A stretch of DNA of 64,000 bases, taken from contig NZ_NAAI01000004.1 in assembly GCF_018155095.1 (NCBI RefSeq), positions 62,001 to 126,000 on the forward strand, read 5' to 3'. The position numbers and the translations under genes were made by a program. Position 1 is the first letter of the stretch; the number at the start of each line of letters is the position of its first letter. The notes under the pieces were generated by a model. The model was given only the letters and a program-made list of their open reading frames with translations. It did not search any database and was not told the DNA's origin. The DNA is from Bartonella queenslandensis. GTDB taxonomy: Bacteria; Pseudomonadota; Alphaproteobacteria; Rhizobiales; Rhizobiaceae. Shown here one piece after another: positions 21,320 through 31,101 of this stretch.

Positions 21320-22441
21320 CTATCGAACAATCGTTAAATGCTCTGCTGCGCGGGTAATACCCGTATAAAGCCAGCGTGCATACATATCACGAAATGCAAA
21401 ACTTTCATCAAACAAAACGACATTATTCCATTGAGAACCTTGCGCTTTATGAACCGTCAATGCATACCCATAATCAAAATCATCATATCGCTTTTTTAAT
21501 TGCCATGAAATTTCCTGATCGGGTTTTTCAAACGCTGCTTTTAAAAGTTTAATCTTTGCTACCCCACGCTCACTTTCTTCTGGTTTTACAAGAAGATTAA
21601 TGCTTGGTTTAACTGTCTCCTTCTGTGAAGTCATCACTTTCCATAAAGAGCCATTTAACAGACCTTTGGGAGGATCATTTCGCAAACACACAAGCTTATC
21701 TCCTGCCTGCGGATAATCTGCTGTAAATCCCTTTAATATACGTAAACGTTGATTATAAAGGTGGCGTGTACGATTAATCCCTACCAAGACCTGATCAGCA
21801 TCCAAAACCAATTGTTGATTGACCTCTTTACGTGTAACAACGCGCGCTTCTCCATAGTCACCATAAGCGATATCGCGTCCTTCACGTACATCCATAGCAA
21901 GACGTATAATCGGATTATCTCGCGCTTGCCGATGAATTTCTGAGAGAAGAAAATCTGGTTCCCCATTCGAAAAAAAACCTCCACCTGATATAGGAGGCAA
22001 TTGACCTGGATCACCAAGAACAAGAATTGGCGTCCGAAAGCTCATTAAATCACGTGCCAATTGTTCATCAACCATCGAACATTCATCAACAATAATGAGT
22101 TTAGCTTGTGCCGCAGCACTTCTTCGATTTAATGTAAATGTTGGAGCAATAGACTTTTTCCCCGTAATTTCATCAGAAACTTCCTCTTCTCCACGCGGAC
22201 AATAAATCAATGAATGAATCGTACAAGCATTGCTTGCACCTTTAGAACGTAAAACCTGCGCCGCCTTCCCTGTAAAAGCAGCAAATTGAACAGAACCATC
22301 AACTGTTTCTGCAAAATAGCGCGCAAGCGTCGTCTTACCTGTCCCCGCATAGCCAAAAAGGCGAAAAAGAGGAGAACGCCCTTCCCTCAACCACGCGGCA
22401 ACAGCCTTCAATGCATTATCCTGTTCCGACGAAAATTGCAT
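21320..22441 (-). CDS. RecD-like / UvrD-C2 superfamily 1 ATP-dependent helicase
   Basis: Compact 373-residue helicase related to RecD and its stand-alone relatives. Walker A is GYAGTGKTT (about 29-37), Walker B IIVDECSMVD (about 114-123), motif III LGDPGQLPP, and the C-terminal UvrD_C_2 block YALTVHKAQGSQWNNVVLF near residue 330. It probably unwinds DNA 5' to 3' in repair or recombination. It is not long enough to be the RecD subunit of RecBCD, and no recB or recC is adjacent. The ATG at 22441 gives the usual MQFSSEQDNAL N-terminus. Confidence 0.85.
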   Translation of the reverse strand: MQFSSEQDNALKAVAAWLREGRSPLFRLFGYAGTGKTTLARYFAETVDGSVQFAAFTGKAAQVLRSKGASNACTIHSLIYCPRGEEEVSDEITGKKSIAPTFTLNRRSAAAQAKLIIVDECSMVDEQLARDLMSFRTPILVLGDPGQLPPISGGGFFSNGEPDFLLSEIHRQARDNPIIRLAMDVREGRDIAYGDYGEARVVTRKEVNQQLVLDADQVLVGINRTRHLYNQRLRILKGFTADYPQAGDKLVCLRNDPPKGLLNGSLWKVMTSQKETVKPSINLLVKPEESERGVAKIKLLKAAFEKPDQEISWQLKKRYDDFDYGYALTVHKAQGSQWNNVVLFDESFAFRDMYARWLYTGITRAAEHLTIVR

Positions 22442-23037
22442 GATTTATCAAAATAAGATTCGCATAAAAAGAGCAAGCATTAAAAATATGATCAAAAAAA
22501 CTGTCGTTAAGAACTTTTCATACATAAGCTATCTAACGACTTTCGTAGCACAGTTATCAATTATTTACCTATTGCTCCTTTAAGATATTGGAACAATCTC
22601 AATTTATCTATACATCGATCTTCTTGGGAGCACCTTATATGTATCAAATATCATTTTTTACAACAATAATACCAACAGTGTAATATGCATATCTTAAATT
22701 TAAACTAATACCTCTATACGCTTTTCCTAATATACGCTTTTCCTAACCAAAATTTAGAATGAGAAAAAGAGCTTTGTAATTGCAAAACCCTCCCTAGAAA
22801 AAATGTCCTTAACAGGATAAGAATAATGTAATTTTATGGAGATACTATTTTACACAATTAATCAGCTTTCTTACATATAAAAGTAAAGTACATCCACTAT
22901 GGAGAAATAATAATTAAATATATCAAAAAATTTTTGGCAGAAATAGAAATAGCTCTTAACAAAAAGACTTAATCCTATGATGACACACCTATAAAGTTCC
23001 TATCTCCCTCTTATCATGATGTTAATAAATTTACTCT
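22442..23037. other. intergenic region opening the second accessory zone
   Basis: About 600 bases with no supported gene. It contains a perfect 16-base tandem repeat (22715-22746) and otherwise AT-rich decayed sequence. Confidence 0.5.
22715..22746. repeat. 16-bp tandem direct repeat, two copies
   Basis: TATACGCTTTTCCTAA occurs twice back to back without mismatch. It is probably a replication-slippage duplication; no function is evident. Confidence 0.9.
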
Positions 23038-23277
23038 TCATGCTACACATAAGTTACATTTCAACGAATAAAGAGAGACATCACGCTTATATGAAGCACG
23101 TTTTATCTCGCACAAATATATCGCTTTTTCTGTTTCGACAATAAAATCTGGTTCACAAATATGGTCTTCTTTGTAGTCTATTATAAGAAAACTGGGACAT
23201 GATTTCAGTCCAGCGTAGCACTTCAGATTCGTCCTCCAGAATATGAAAAAAGCGCAATTCTCCATCTCCTGAGTCAA
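23038..23277 (-). pseudogene. remnant resembling the nuclease end of a type III restriction enzyme
   Basis: The 79-residue frame contains EPDFIVETEKAIYLCEIKRA. This is the PD-(D/E)xK-like pattern (PDF ... ExK) found near the C-terminus of type III restriction (Res) subunits and related nucleases. Nothing upstream or downstream restores the helicase part or a methyltransferase. It is therefore a fragment of a lost defence or nuclease gene. Assignment rests on this single motif, so treat it as tentative. Confidence 0.4.
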
Positions 23278-23486
23278 ACTTTTTCTTTTTGCCGCAATGT
23301 GTTAAAGTTTATAAAACGAACTGATTAATACTATTCTTATTGCTAGAAATAACCATGAAATCAAGGGGGATAATTTGTTAATAGACTTAGCGTTATATCA
23401 AAATATCAGCGATGAGATTGCTTTTTTGTTGTTTTAGAAATGAAATAATGAGCTCAAATATTGATGAATGAAACGGGAGGCTTAAA

Positions 23487-24078
23487 TTGAAAATATTAAT
23501 TCCAGATGACTATCAAAAAGCCACCCTAACATTACAGTCTATTACAAAATTAATGAAATCGCATGAAGTGCTGGTTATCAATAATTTAACTACAGAATGT
23601 GATTTAGAAGATAAGCTCAAAGAGATCGATATTCTTATCCTAATCAGAAAACAGACAATAGTTGAAAAAATCTTCTCCTGAAACTGCCAAATTTAAAATT
23701 AATCTGCCAAACAGTCCCTATAGGTTCACATATTGATATAGAAGCTTGTAGAGACTTAGGAATTGAAATATTAGACGGTGGTGGAGATCCAACTTCTGCT
23801 GCTGAATTTGTGTGGTTCTTAATGATGTCTGCGCGTAGAAAACTCTGTAAATCTGTATCTGATATGAAAAAAGGGCGATAGAAAAAATAATAAGTTTGGA
23901 AAATTCAATTTATTTTGCACTGGATATTTATGACAGCGAGCCAGTATATGAGAGCAAAATATTGCAATAAGATAGAGTTCTTTGCACACCGCATCTTGGC
24001 TATGTGACTAGAGAAAGCTTTGAAAATTACATTGAAAAAGCTTGCCAAAATATAGAGTCCTTTATGAAGAGCGCTTAA
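23487..24078 (+). pseudogene. D-2-hydroxyacid dehydrogenase remnant (copy 2), Rossmann core deleted
   Basis: Starts at a TTG behind GGGAGG and reads KILIPDDYQKATLTLQS, then LKEIDILILIRKQT. After a frameshift near 23680 it continues as LPNLKLICQTVPIGSHIDIE and AEFVWFLMMSARRKL, the family's substrate-side domain. At about 23880 the frame jumps straight to ENSIYFALDIYDSEPVYESK and then TPHLGYVTRESFENYIEK, the family's C-terminus. The NAD-binding GxGxxG segment (roughly 100 residues) that belongs between is absent, and one more stop lies in the last part. Clearly non-functional. It resembles phosphoglycerate-dehydrogenase-like members more than copy 1 does. Confidence 0.78.
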
Positions 24079-24289
24079 TGCGGGCTGAGCGAATGTTTGT
24101 AAAATTTATCTTATAGCACGACATAATAGCTTATTTCTTTAAATTAAGCATATGCCTTAACTTTCATATTAATAATAATCCGTATTGACAGACTTTTATG
24201 TCATCAGCATAAAATACCTAATTGATTGTCGCAATCATTATTAAAAAAGGCTATTTTATTAGGGTACACTTTAACTGGAGGGGGACATA

Positions 24290-25498
24290 GTGAGCAATAA
24301 TAAATTTATAGAAAAAAATTATTATAAATGGATTATATTGCTTGTTGCCACTATCGCTCAAACATCAGCCTGCTTCTTTGTTCAAGGGATTGGTCCTTTA
24401 GCTGAATTTTTTAAGAAGGATTTCTCGCTTAATGACTCTCAGATAGGTTTATTGTCTTCAGCAGCGCAATTCCTACCGATTATTGGGTTACTTGTAGCTG
24501 GCGAATTACTAGACAAATTTAACGAGCGCTATATTGTTGGTATTGGCGCGGTTGGCGTTTCTGTCACTCTTTTGTTGGGCGCACTCGCAGATAACTATAT
24601 TTCCCTTTTGGTTTGTTTGCTCATTGTAGGGGGATTTTACAGTTCTGCTCAACCCGGTGGCGCTAAATCTGTTTCTTCATGGTTTCCACAATCGCAACGT
24701 GGATTTGCAATGGGAATAAGGCAGGCAGGACTACCATTAGGTGGGGCATTAGCTGGGATAGTTCTTCCTGCTAGTGCGCTTTTCTATGGCATACAAGGTG
24801 CGTTTTTGGTCGGTGCCATAGTTTCTTTTTTAGGTGGCTGTCTATTTATTATTTTTTATCACTCACCAGCAAAAGTTATAGCTATCGTTCCAGAAAATAA
24901 GGCAAGAGTTTCGTTCTATGCAAATGTAAGATCTCGTCTTGCAATGTTGGCTGCACCGCATATGAAGAATATTATTTTTTCAGGCGTTTCACTTGTGATC
25001 GCTCAATATGTTTTAACCATTTTTATAACGATTTATTTTTATAAAGTCTATCACCTGTCTTTAGATAAAAGTGCTTATTTATTTTTTGTTTCACAGGCTT
25101 CTGGTGCCTTAGGAAGAATTATTTTAGCAGCGTGGAGTGATCATTGTAGAAAAGGACGATTTTTTCCTGTCTTGTTTTGCATGATTGCAGTCGTTTTTGG
25201 ATTTTTAATATTAATTTTGGGCATGAGTGGATCCATAATTTATTTAACTATTTTATCTGCTTGGTTAGGTTTTTTTGGAATGGGATGGTATGGTCCTTGG
25301 GTTGCTTATATTGTAGACTCTTCGCCGAAAGAAAGCGTTGGCTTTTCTCTGGGTTTAGCAATGTCTGTAAATCAAATCGCAATTATGACTGCTCCACCAT
25401 TATTTGGATTAATCCAAGATTTTACAGAAACTTATTTACTCACATGGCTGATTTTAATTTTAATCATTGTTTTTTCACTTTTCTTAATAAAAAGGTAG
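24290..25498 (+). CDS. MFS transporter of unknown substrate
   Basis: Intact 402-residue, 12-helix major facilitator. Typical MFS features are the cytoplasmic loop after helix 2 (GELLDKFNERYIVGIG) and the helix 4-5 region GGAKSVSSWFPQSQRGFAMG, which is reminiscent of NarK/OPA-like and other anion or organic-acid carriers. It starts at GTG with a strong GGAGGGGG site 6-7 bases upstream. It is followed after 27 nt by a broken Fe(II)/2-oxoglutarate oxygenase with its own good ribosome site, so the two formed an operon. Substrate unknown; it may have exported or imported the metabolite of that pathway. Confidence 0.8.
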   Translation: MSNNKFIEKNYYKWIILLVATIAQTSACFFVQGIGPLAEFFKKDFSLNDSQIGLLSSAAQFLPIIGLLVAGELLDKFNERYIVGIGAVGVSVTLLLGALADNYISLLVCLLIVGGFYSSAQPGGAKSVSSWFPQSQRGFAMGIRQAGLPLGGALAGIVLPASALFYGIQGAFLVGAIVSFLGGCLFIIFYHSPAKVIAIVPENKARVSFYANVRSRLAMLAAPHMKNIIFSGVSLVIAQYVLTIFITIYFYKVYHLSLDKSAYLFFVSQASGALGRIILAAWSDHCRKGRFFPVLFCMIAVVFGFLILILGMSGSIIYLTILSAWLGFFGMGWYGPWVAYIVDSSPKESVGFSLGLAMSVNQIAIMTAPPLFGLIQDFTETYLLTWLILILIIVFSLFLIKR

Positions 25499-25525
25499 GG
25501 AAATATAATTGGGGAGGAAATTATA

Positions 25526-26523
25526 ATGATTAATGAAAATACTTTTGAGTTGAGCAATATCGAAAGAGACAAACTTTGGGAAGCTTTAGTCCATGTTATT
25601 TATGATCTATACGGTGGTATTGAATATTCAGTTGAGCTAAAAAAATAACATTTTCGCTACAACCACATAGAATATTGACAATTCTTATGAAGTAAAAGGG
25701 GGCTATTACCCCTAATATTTAATCTTTGAGAACCTTCCAATTGATAGACAAATTAATACGTCACCTAATTCTTATAATTTAGATGTGTCTTGTAAAAGTG
25801 GCTATATTAGAGAAAATTTAATTATGATGTTTTTTTATTGATCGGAGAGCATTATTTAATGAAGTTTGAAAGCAAGCATATAGTAAATAACCAAATATCC
25901 TTTAGAGGATAATAGAAAAAGATTATACAGGATTAGGATCTGAAATTGAGTTAGATTTTCATATAGACAATGCTGCACTAAAATTTATAACGGGTTTTAA
26001 TTTATCTCCTAAAGGAATACTTTTATCAGGTGTTCGCAATGATATTGATGGCCCGTTAACGAGAATATCTGATGCACGTCTAGCATTAAAACTTTTAAGT
26101 GAGGAGGATTTGAGGAGCTTAAGGGATAATTTATCTATAATGAATGTTCCCTATAGATGGAGAAAAAATTGGGTAACTTCTACAAGTAAAGTGCCCCTCG
26201 TTCAAAGAGACGGTGAATTCCCAGATATCAGCGCTGTTTTTTATCCAGGCATGTTAGAGCCACAGTCAAAAAAAGCCAAGGAAGCTTTAGATCATTTTTA
26301 TGAAGCTCTTAAGGCTGTATCTTTTGGAATTGATGGACAACCAGAAAGATTATTATACATTGATAACAGAATAGCTCTACACTTTAGAGATCAATTTTTT
26401 GGATCATTTGATCATTATAAAAATCCAATGCGGTGGATTCAAAGAGTGTTTGTTTCTGCAGATTTATGGAATCATAGATATGTAGAACAAATAAAAGAAA
26501 GAGTATTTGATTTTCAATGTTAA
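25526..26523 (+). pseudogene. Fe(II)/2-oxoglutarate-dependent oxygenase remnant, clavaminate synthase-like (TauD fold)
   Basis: Begins with ATG after GGGGAGGAAA. The first 40 codons are open, then stops and frame changes occur between about 25646 and 25915, with a recognisable piece ENLPIDRQINTSPNSYNLDV near 25718-25777. From about 25906 to the TAA the frame is open and carries the diagnostic parts. These are GSEIELDFHIDNAA with the HxD metal pair, LLSGVRNDIDGPLTRISDAR, and the C-terminal YIDNRIALHFRD with the distal His, then RWIQRVFVSADL. Total span of about 332 codons equals a normal family member. Relatives hydroxylate amino acids such as Asn, Arg or Lys. Confidence 0.75.
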
Positions 26524-27191
26524 TGTCCAGATAATGATATGATGTTGAGTATTATTCTGGTTTATATATTGGCTACACATCGCATATGTATATAGATTTC
26601 TCCCGCATAATCCGATGAGGTTACGACCTGATTATAGGCTATGGTAGGCAATTGATTTTCTATGGCTGCATTTGATCTTTGTTATTTTTGCCCTTCCTTT
26701 CAAGCTGCTAGGGGGATTCCCCTATCAAGCCCTTAAAAGAGCGATTTGGAGTCATTTCATAATGCGAAGGCAAAACATAGTGACAAACTTTTCTATTGTT
26801 TTCATAAGCGCGACTGTTTGCATGGTTGCACCCTTTCAAGCACGGTGGCTTTTTTCTTGCACGATGGAATCTTTCACATATGAGACAACATAATTAAATT
26901 TATAATAGATAGTTCAATGGATTATCTAAAAAATGCAATGAAATAGCTATTAATGTGAACATAAGAATTGAAAAAAAACATCACGTACAAATAAATTCAA
27001 ACATAATTGGACACACGACTTATAACATTTTTTAGATGAACAGATAATAATACACCCCATGTCTTTAAACAAAGAATGAAAATTATAAAATGAGCTCTAA
27101 GGATAATAGGAACTTTCCACAAAGAAGAGACAGAGATGAAGACTATAAAAGATTTCATCATCACCATCCTTCACCATTTTTCTAATACATT
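26524..27191. other. intergenic region where ilvH would be expected
   Basis: About 670 bases downstream of ilvI (minus strand) and of the oxygenase remnant (plus strand). A 73-codon frame at 26672-26893 has no recognisable content and I do not call it. I looked for the start of the acetolactate synthase small subunit (an ACT-domain pattern like HTLSVLVDNEPGVL) in the sequence following ilvI and did not find it in any frame. Confidence 0.55.
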
Positions 27192-28991
27192 TTATACAAG
27201 AATTTTTCCCTCAGAAGAAATGGCATTTGCAATAGCTTCTTCGTTTGCCTCATCAGGTAATAGCATCTCATTATGGGCACATCCCGATGGAATCATAGGA
27301 AAACAGTTTTCCAAATGATAAACACGACAATCAAAAAGAACAGGCTTATCACAGTCAATCATCTGCTGAATTTTATCATCAAGTTCATCGGGTTTTGAAC
27401 AATGAATTCCCACAGCTCCATAAGCTTGTGCCAATTTCACAAAGTCAGGCATAGATTCCGTATAAGAATGAGAAAGACGATTACCATGCAGTAATTGCTG
27501 CCACTGACGAACCATCCCCATATACTGATTATTTAAAATAAAAATTTTTACAGGTGTGTCATGCTGAATAGCAGTTGCAAGTTCTTGAATATTCATCTGA
27601 ATGGAGGCATCACCAGAAATACATACAACCAGCGCATCAGGATGTGCTATTTGAACACCTATAGCCGCTGGAAGACCATACCCCATCGTTCCAAGACCAC
27701 CAGAAGTCATCCAATGTTTTGGTTCATCAAAGTGATAATACTGTGCTGCCCACATCTGATGCTGTCCAACATCCGTTGTGATATAAGCACGCGCATCTTT
27801 GGTCAGTGTATAAAGCCGTTCAAGAGCATATTGTGGCATGATAACATCTTTTTTTTCCGTATAGGCCAATGAATTGCGTGATCTCCAGTGATTAATTTGT
27901 GTCCACCACGTTTTACGACTTTCTTTATTAAACTTTGATTGATGCTTATGAAAATGTTGCATTATATCTGCCAAAACATGCGCCACATCACCAATAATTG
28001 GAACTTCTGCTTTTACAATTTTATTGATGGAAGAAGGATCAATATCAATATGAATAATACGCGCATGAGGCGCAAATGCATCAAGGCGCCCCGTGATACG
28101 ATCATCAAATCGTGCTCCAACAGCTAACATGACATCACAATCATGCATAGCCATATTAGCCTCATAGGTTCCATGCATTCCAAGCATTCCAAGCCAATTT
28201 TTACCAGAAGCAGGATAAGCACCAAGTCCCATAAGTGTTGAGGTAATGGGAAAATCTCCCAACTGAACCAAATTCCGTAAAAGCTGTATAGCTTCCATCC
28301 CCGATGAAATGACACCACCACCAGAATAAATAATAGGACGTTTTGCCTCAACTAAAAGAGAAACGGCAGATTCAATAGCCTTAGTATTCCCTTTCAACGA
28401 TGGAAAAGCATGTAAAGACTCCTGAACTTGAGGTGCTCTATAAAATCCTGAAGCAAATTGAACATCCTTGGGAATATCAATCAAAACCGGTCCTGGACGC
28501 CCTGATTGAGCAAGAGAAAAAGCTTCATGAATAATTTCTGCAAGATCATTGACATCTTTAACCAGCCAATTACCCTTCGTACAAGGCTTTGTAATTCCAA
28601 CTGTATCAGCCTCTTGAAAAGCATTTGTTCCAATCACCGTTGTTGCCACCTGCCCAGAAAAACAAACAAGAGGTATGGAATCCATGAGAGCATCTTGCAA
28701 AGGTGTTACAGCATTCGTTGCCCCTGGACCAGAAGTCACAAGCATAACTCCCACCTTCCCTGTGCTGCGTGCATAGCCTTCAGCCGCATGCCCAGCAGCT
28801 TGTTCATGGCGCACCAAAATATGCCGGAGTGTATTTTGATGATAAAGAACATCAAAAATAGGCAAAACAGCCCCACCAGGATAACCAAAAATATGTTCAA
28901 CGCCTTGATCTATAAGAGCCTGAACAACTATTTCAGCTCCCGACATTATTTTTCCATCTAAACTCTCTTGCTGTTTTGGATCATTTCTCAT
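27192..28991 (-). CDS. ilvI: acetolactate synthase large (catalytic) subunit
   Basis: ThDP- and FAD-dependent enzyme that condenses pyruvate with pyruvate or 2-oxobutyrate, the committed step to valine, leucine and isoleucine. About 599 residues. Seen: [18 protein letters not shown], the ThDP-activating Glu in [15 protein letters not shown], the FAD-region [13 protein letters not shown], and the ThDP-binding [15 protein letters not shown] followed by [13 protein letters not shown] chose the ATG at 28991, which sits 9 bases after AGGTGA (29001-29006); the in-frame GTG at 29000 directly abuts that site. The small regulatory subunit ilvH, normally next, is missing. Two terminators and a possible leader peptide precede it. 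Confidence 0.95.
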   Translation of the reverse strand: MRNDPKQQESLDGKIMSGAEIVVQALIDQGVEHIFGYPGGAVLPIFDVLYHQNTLRHILVRHEQAAGHAAEGYARSTGKVGVMLVTSGPGATNAVTPLQDALMDSIPLVCFSGQVATTVIGTNAFQEADTVGITKPCTKGNWLVKDVNDLAEIIHEAFSLAQSGRPGPVLIDIPKDVQFASGFYRAPQVQESLHAFPSLKGNTKAIESAVSLLVEAKRPIIYSGGGVISSGMEAIQLLRNLVQLGDFPITSTLMGLGAYPASGKNWLGMLGMHGTYEANMAMHDCDVMLAVGARFDDRITGRLDAFAPHARIIHIDIDPSSINKIVKAEVPIIGDVAHVLADIMQHFHKHQSKFNKESRKTWWTQINHWRSRNSLAYTEKKDVIMPQYALERLYTLTKDARAYITTDVGQHQMWAAQYYHFDEPKHWMTSGGLGTMGYGLPAAIGVQIAHPDALVVCISGDASIQMNIQELATAIQHDTPVKIFILNNQYMGMVRQWQQLLHGNRLSHSYTESMPDFVKLAQAYGAVGIHCSKPDELDDKIQQMIDCDKPVLFDCRVYHLENCFPMIPSGCAHNEMLLPDEANEEAIANAISSEGKILV

Positions 28992-29022
28992 TTTTCCCAC
29001 TCACCTATTTTGATAGGACAAT

Positions 29023-29044
29023 AAAAAAGCCCCTAAAGGAGCCC
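29023..29044 (-). terminator. second leader terminator upstream of ilvI
   Basis: On the minus strand GGGCTCC-TTTA-GGGGC followed by TTTTTT, ending about 30 bases before the ilvI start codon. A terminator this close in front of a coding region suggests attenuation rather than simple gene-end termination. Confidence 0.7.
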
Positions 29045-29046
29045 AT

Positions 29047-29068
29047 AAAAAAAGACCCCTAAGGAGTC
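29047..29068 (-). terminator. first leader terminator upstream of ilvI
   Basis: On the minus strand GACTCC-TTA-GGGGTC followed by seven T. A GGGGGGT run about 30 bases upstream (29095-29101) could pair with ACTCC in its 5' arm and so act as an antiterminator. It could alternatively be the miaA terminator. Confidence 0.7.
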
Positions 29069-29136
29069 TATTACACAACACATATTGTATGATCACCCCC
29101 CATTATTCCAAGGCATAAAATATATAAAAAAATTCC

Positions 29137-29169
29137 TTATAGAAGAATTTTTAATTCCATTGATACCAT
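29137..29169 (-). CDS. possible ilv leader peptide, 10 aa
   Basis: Reading frame M-V-S-M-E-L-K-I-L-L then TAA. Five of its ten residues are Val, Leu or Ile, and it ends about 70 bases before the first of two terminators in front of ilvI. This is the arrangement of ribosome-stalling attenuators for branched-chain amino-acid genes. The ribosome site upstream is weak, and in AT-rich DNA such a short frame can arise by chance, so this remains a candidate. Confidence 0.35.
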   Translation of the reverse strand: MVSMELKILL

Positions 29170-29239
29170 TCGTCAATAAAAAATTTATTCTTCACAAATT
29201 ATCTTTTGCAAATTCTTCTATAAAGCTCTAGCTTTTTCA

Positions 29240-30112
29240 TCAAGAAGTAAGCATCCATTCTTCATCAAATTGATGACGAAACCAAGTCATTTGTCTTTTT
29301 GCATATCTCCTCGTTTGCGTTTTTACCGCTTCAAGAGCATTTTCAAAGCTTCTATATCCATCCAAATAAGCCATAAATTCAGGTATACCAATCGCTTTCA
29401 TCGCTGGCAACGAAGGAGAAAGCATAAGTTTCTTCATAGCCACCACCTCTTCTAAAGCACCTCTTTCAATCATAGAGTCCAAGCGTTTATGAATGCGTTC
29501 ATAAAGCAAAGCACGGGGTTGCATGAGAAGAATTTTTTCAGCACAATTGGGTGCAATGAGGGGCGTTGTTTTTTGCTTTTGCCACCAACTAAGCTTCTCA
29601 CCGGTTGCATCATAAACTTCCAAAGCACGGACAATACGCTGTCCATCTTGTGAAGAAATTTTTTCAGCAACAACAGCATCAATCTGTAACAACTGGCGAT
29701 AAAGACTTTCAGCCCCCTCTTTATCAAGCAGCAAACGCCATTTCTGCCGTACAACATCTGGAATATGAGGAATTTCCGAAATTCCCTCCAAAAGAGCACG
29801 AAAATAAAGTCCTGTTCCACCAACAAAAATAACTGATTTCGACGTAAAATTAACCAGCAGCTTCTCAACATCACACAACCATTGTCCTACTGAATAATTC
29901 AAATTAGGACTCACATGACCATAAAGATAATGGGGAACAATTGCGGTATCAGCCTCTTTCGGCCGTGCCGTTAAAATATTTAAAACGTCATAAACCTGCA
30001 TTGAATCAGCATTAATAATGAGAGCGCTTTTTTCTTGAGCCATTTGCAAAGCAAGCTCTGACTTCCCACTTGCCGTGGGCCCTGCTATCAATGTAATTGT
30101 TCTCTGTGTCAT
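29240..30112 (-). CDS. miaA: tRNA dimethylallyltransferase
   Basis: Transfers a dimethylallyl group to N6 of adenosine 37 in tRNAs that read codons starting with U. About 290 residues. The P-loop LIAGPTASGKSELALQMA lies near the N-terminus, then NADSMQVYDVL and TARPKEAD, the prenyl-site VGGTGLYFRALLEGIS, and the C-terminal QTRRYAKRQMTWFRHQF typical of the family. I prefer the ATG at 30112 with AGGA about 10 bases upstream; a TTG at 30121 is in frame but lies too close to that site. miaA followed by ilvI is a conserved rhizobial pairing. Confidence 0.95.
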   Translation of the reverse strand: MTQRTITLIAGPTASGKSELALQMAQEKSALIINADSMQVYDVLNILTARPKEADTAIVPHYLYGHVSPNLNYSVGQWLCDVEKLLVNFTSKSVIFVGGTGLYFRALLEGISEIPHIPDVVRQKWRLLLDKEGAESLYRQLLQIDAVVAEKISSQDGQRIVRALEVYDATGEKLSWWQKQKTTPLIAPNCAEKILLMQPRALLYERIHKRLDSMIERGALEEVVAMKKLMLSPSLPAMKAIGIPEFMAYLDGYRSFENALEAVKTQTRRYAKRQMTWFRHQFDEEWMLTS

Positions 30113-31101
30113 AAATAGCAATTCCTACCAATCAGCAACTTATTGCAACAGGCATGAGTGCCCGCAAATCTCCTGTATTTTTTCCATTATTATAAAGTAA
30201 AAACTTTAAACAAAAATATGAACAAGAATTCTCCTTAAGAGCCTCCCCCTCTTATGAAAATTATAAAAAAGAAACTTCATAACGATATCAAAGGGATTTC
30301 AAAGCATTTTTCGCTATCATAATTCAATAACAAATCACAGCCGTAATAATTCTGTCCGTTAACACATTAAAACATACTCAACATACTCTTTGTCATCATT
30401 TATGAAAATAATACTGAGCTTAACCAATAAAATAGTTTTATTTTTTCCTTCAAAAACAACATGGAATTCTGATTGATAAGTAAGAAGCTCAGAATTTTTT
30501 TACGCTCTCTTTTTTAGCACTATTTTTTCATTGATCACAAAGACCGATCTCAATATACCGATAACCATTTGATTATAATGTAATTTTTCTCCAAGAGTTT
30601 TTTTTCAAACTGAAGAGAAAAAACGTCCTCGACAACACACAAAAACAAAATATAATCACAAAGTGCTGAAAATCTCACTCATATAAAACATTATTTACAA
30701 TAGTTGAGCATTTTGCATGTAAGCCCCCAATATCATAAGATTTATCCATTTCGTCGCCTCTCCCATAAGGCATCATATCAATAGCGTTCACCTGTGCAAT
30801 CCAAAGATATCAAAACCACCTTAAGAAAGACGATAAATATCTCTCATATAACATTAACATTTCCAAGAAAAGGCTGTTGCAATATTGAAAACTGGCAAGT
30901 GCTATTCCCAATTTGTCCTTTTATTCAGTGCAAAAATAGAGCCATCCAATGAATTTTATGTTATATAATCCATATTCTTTGTCGTGAAATGGGCTTTAGA
31001 AATAATAAATTCTTACATAACTGAGCTATCTAAATACTCATATATTAAAGCGAATAATAAAAAACAAAAAACGCATTCTTCAAATATCAATCCATTAGAC
31101 A
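30113..31101. other. long intergenic region between degP and miaA
   Basis: Almost 1 kb without a supported gene. Related genomes often have serB near here; I looked for the phosphoserine phosphatase DxDxT motif and did not see it. The sequence looks decayed. Confidence 0.5.

Noticed and set aside
25177-25533. 118-codon frame inside the MFS transporter
   Set aside because: It is out of frame with a clear transporter and has a composition rich in Cys, Trp and Phe, typical of frame shadows of membrane proteins.
26672-26893. 73-codon frame in the spacer beside ilvI
   Set aside because: No ribosome site, no motif and no context; could be real but not supportable.
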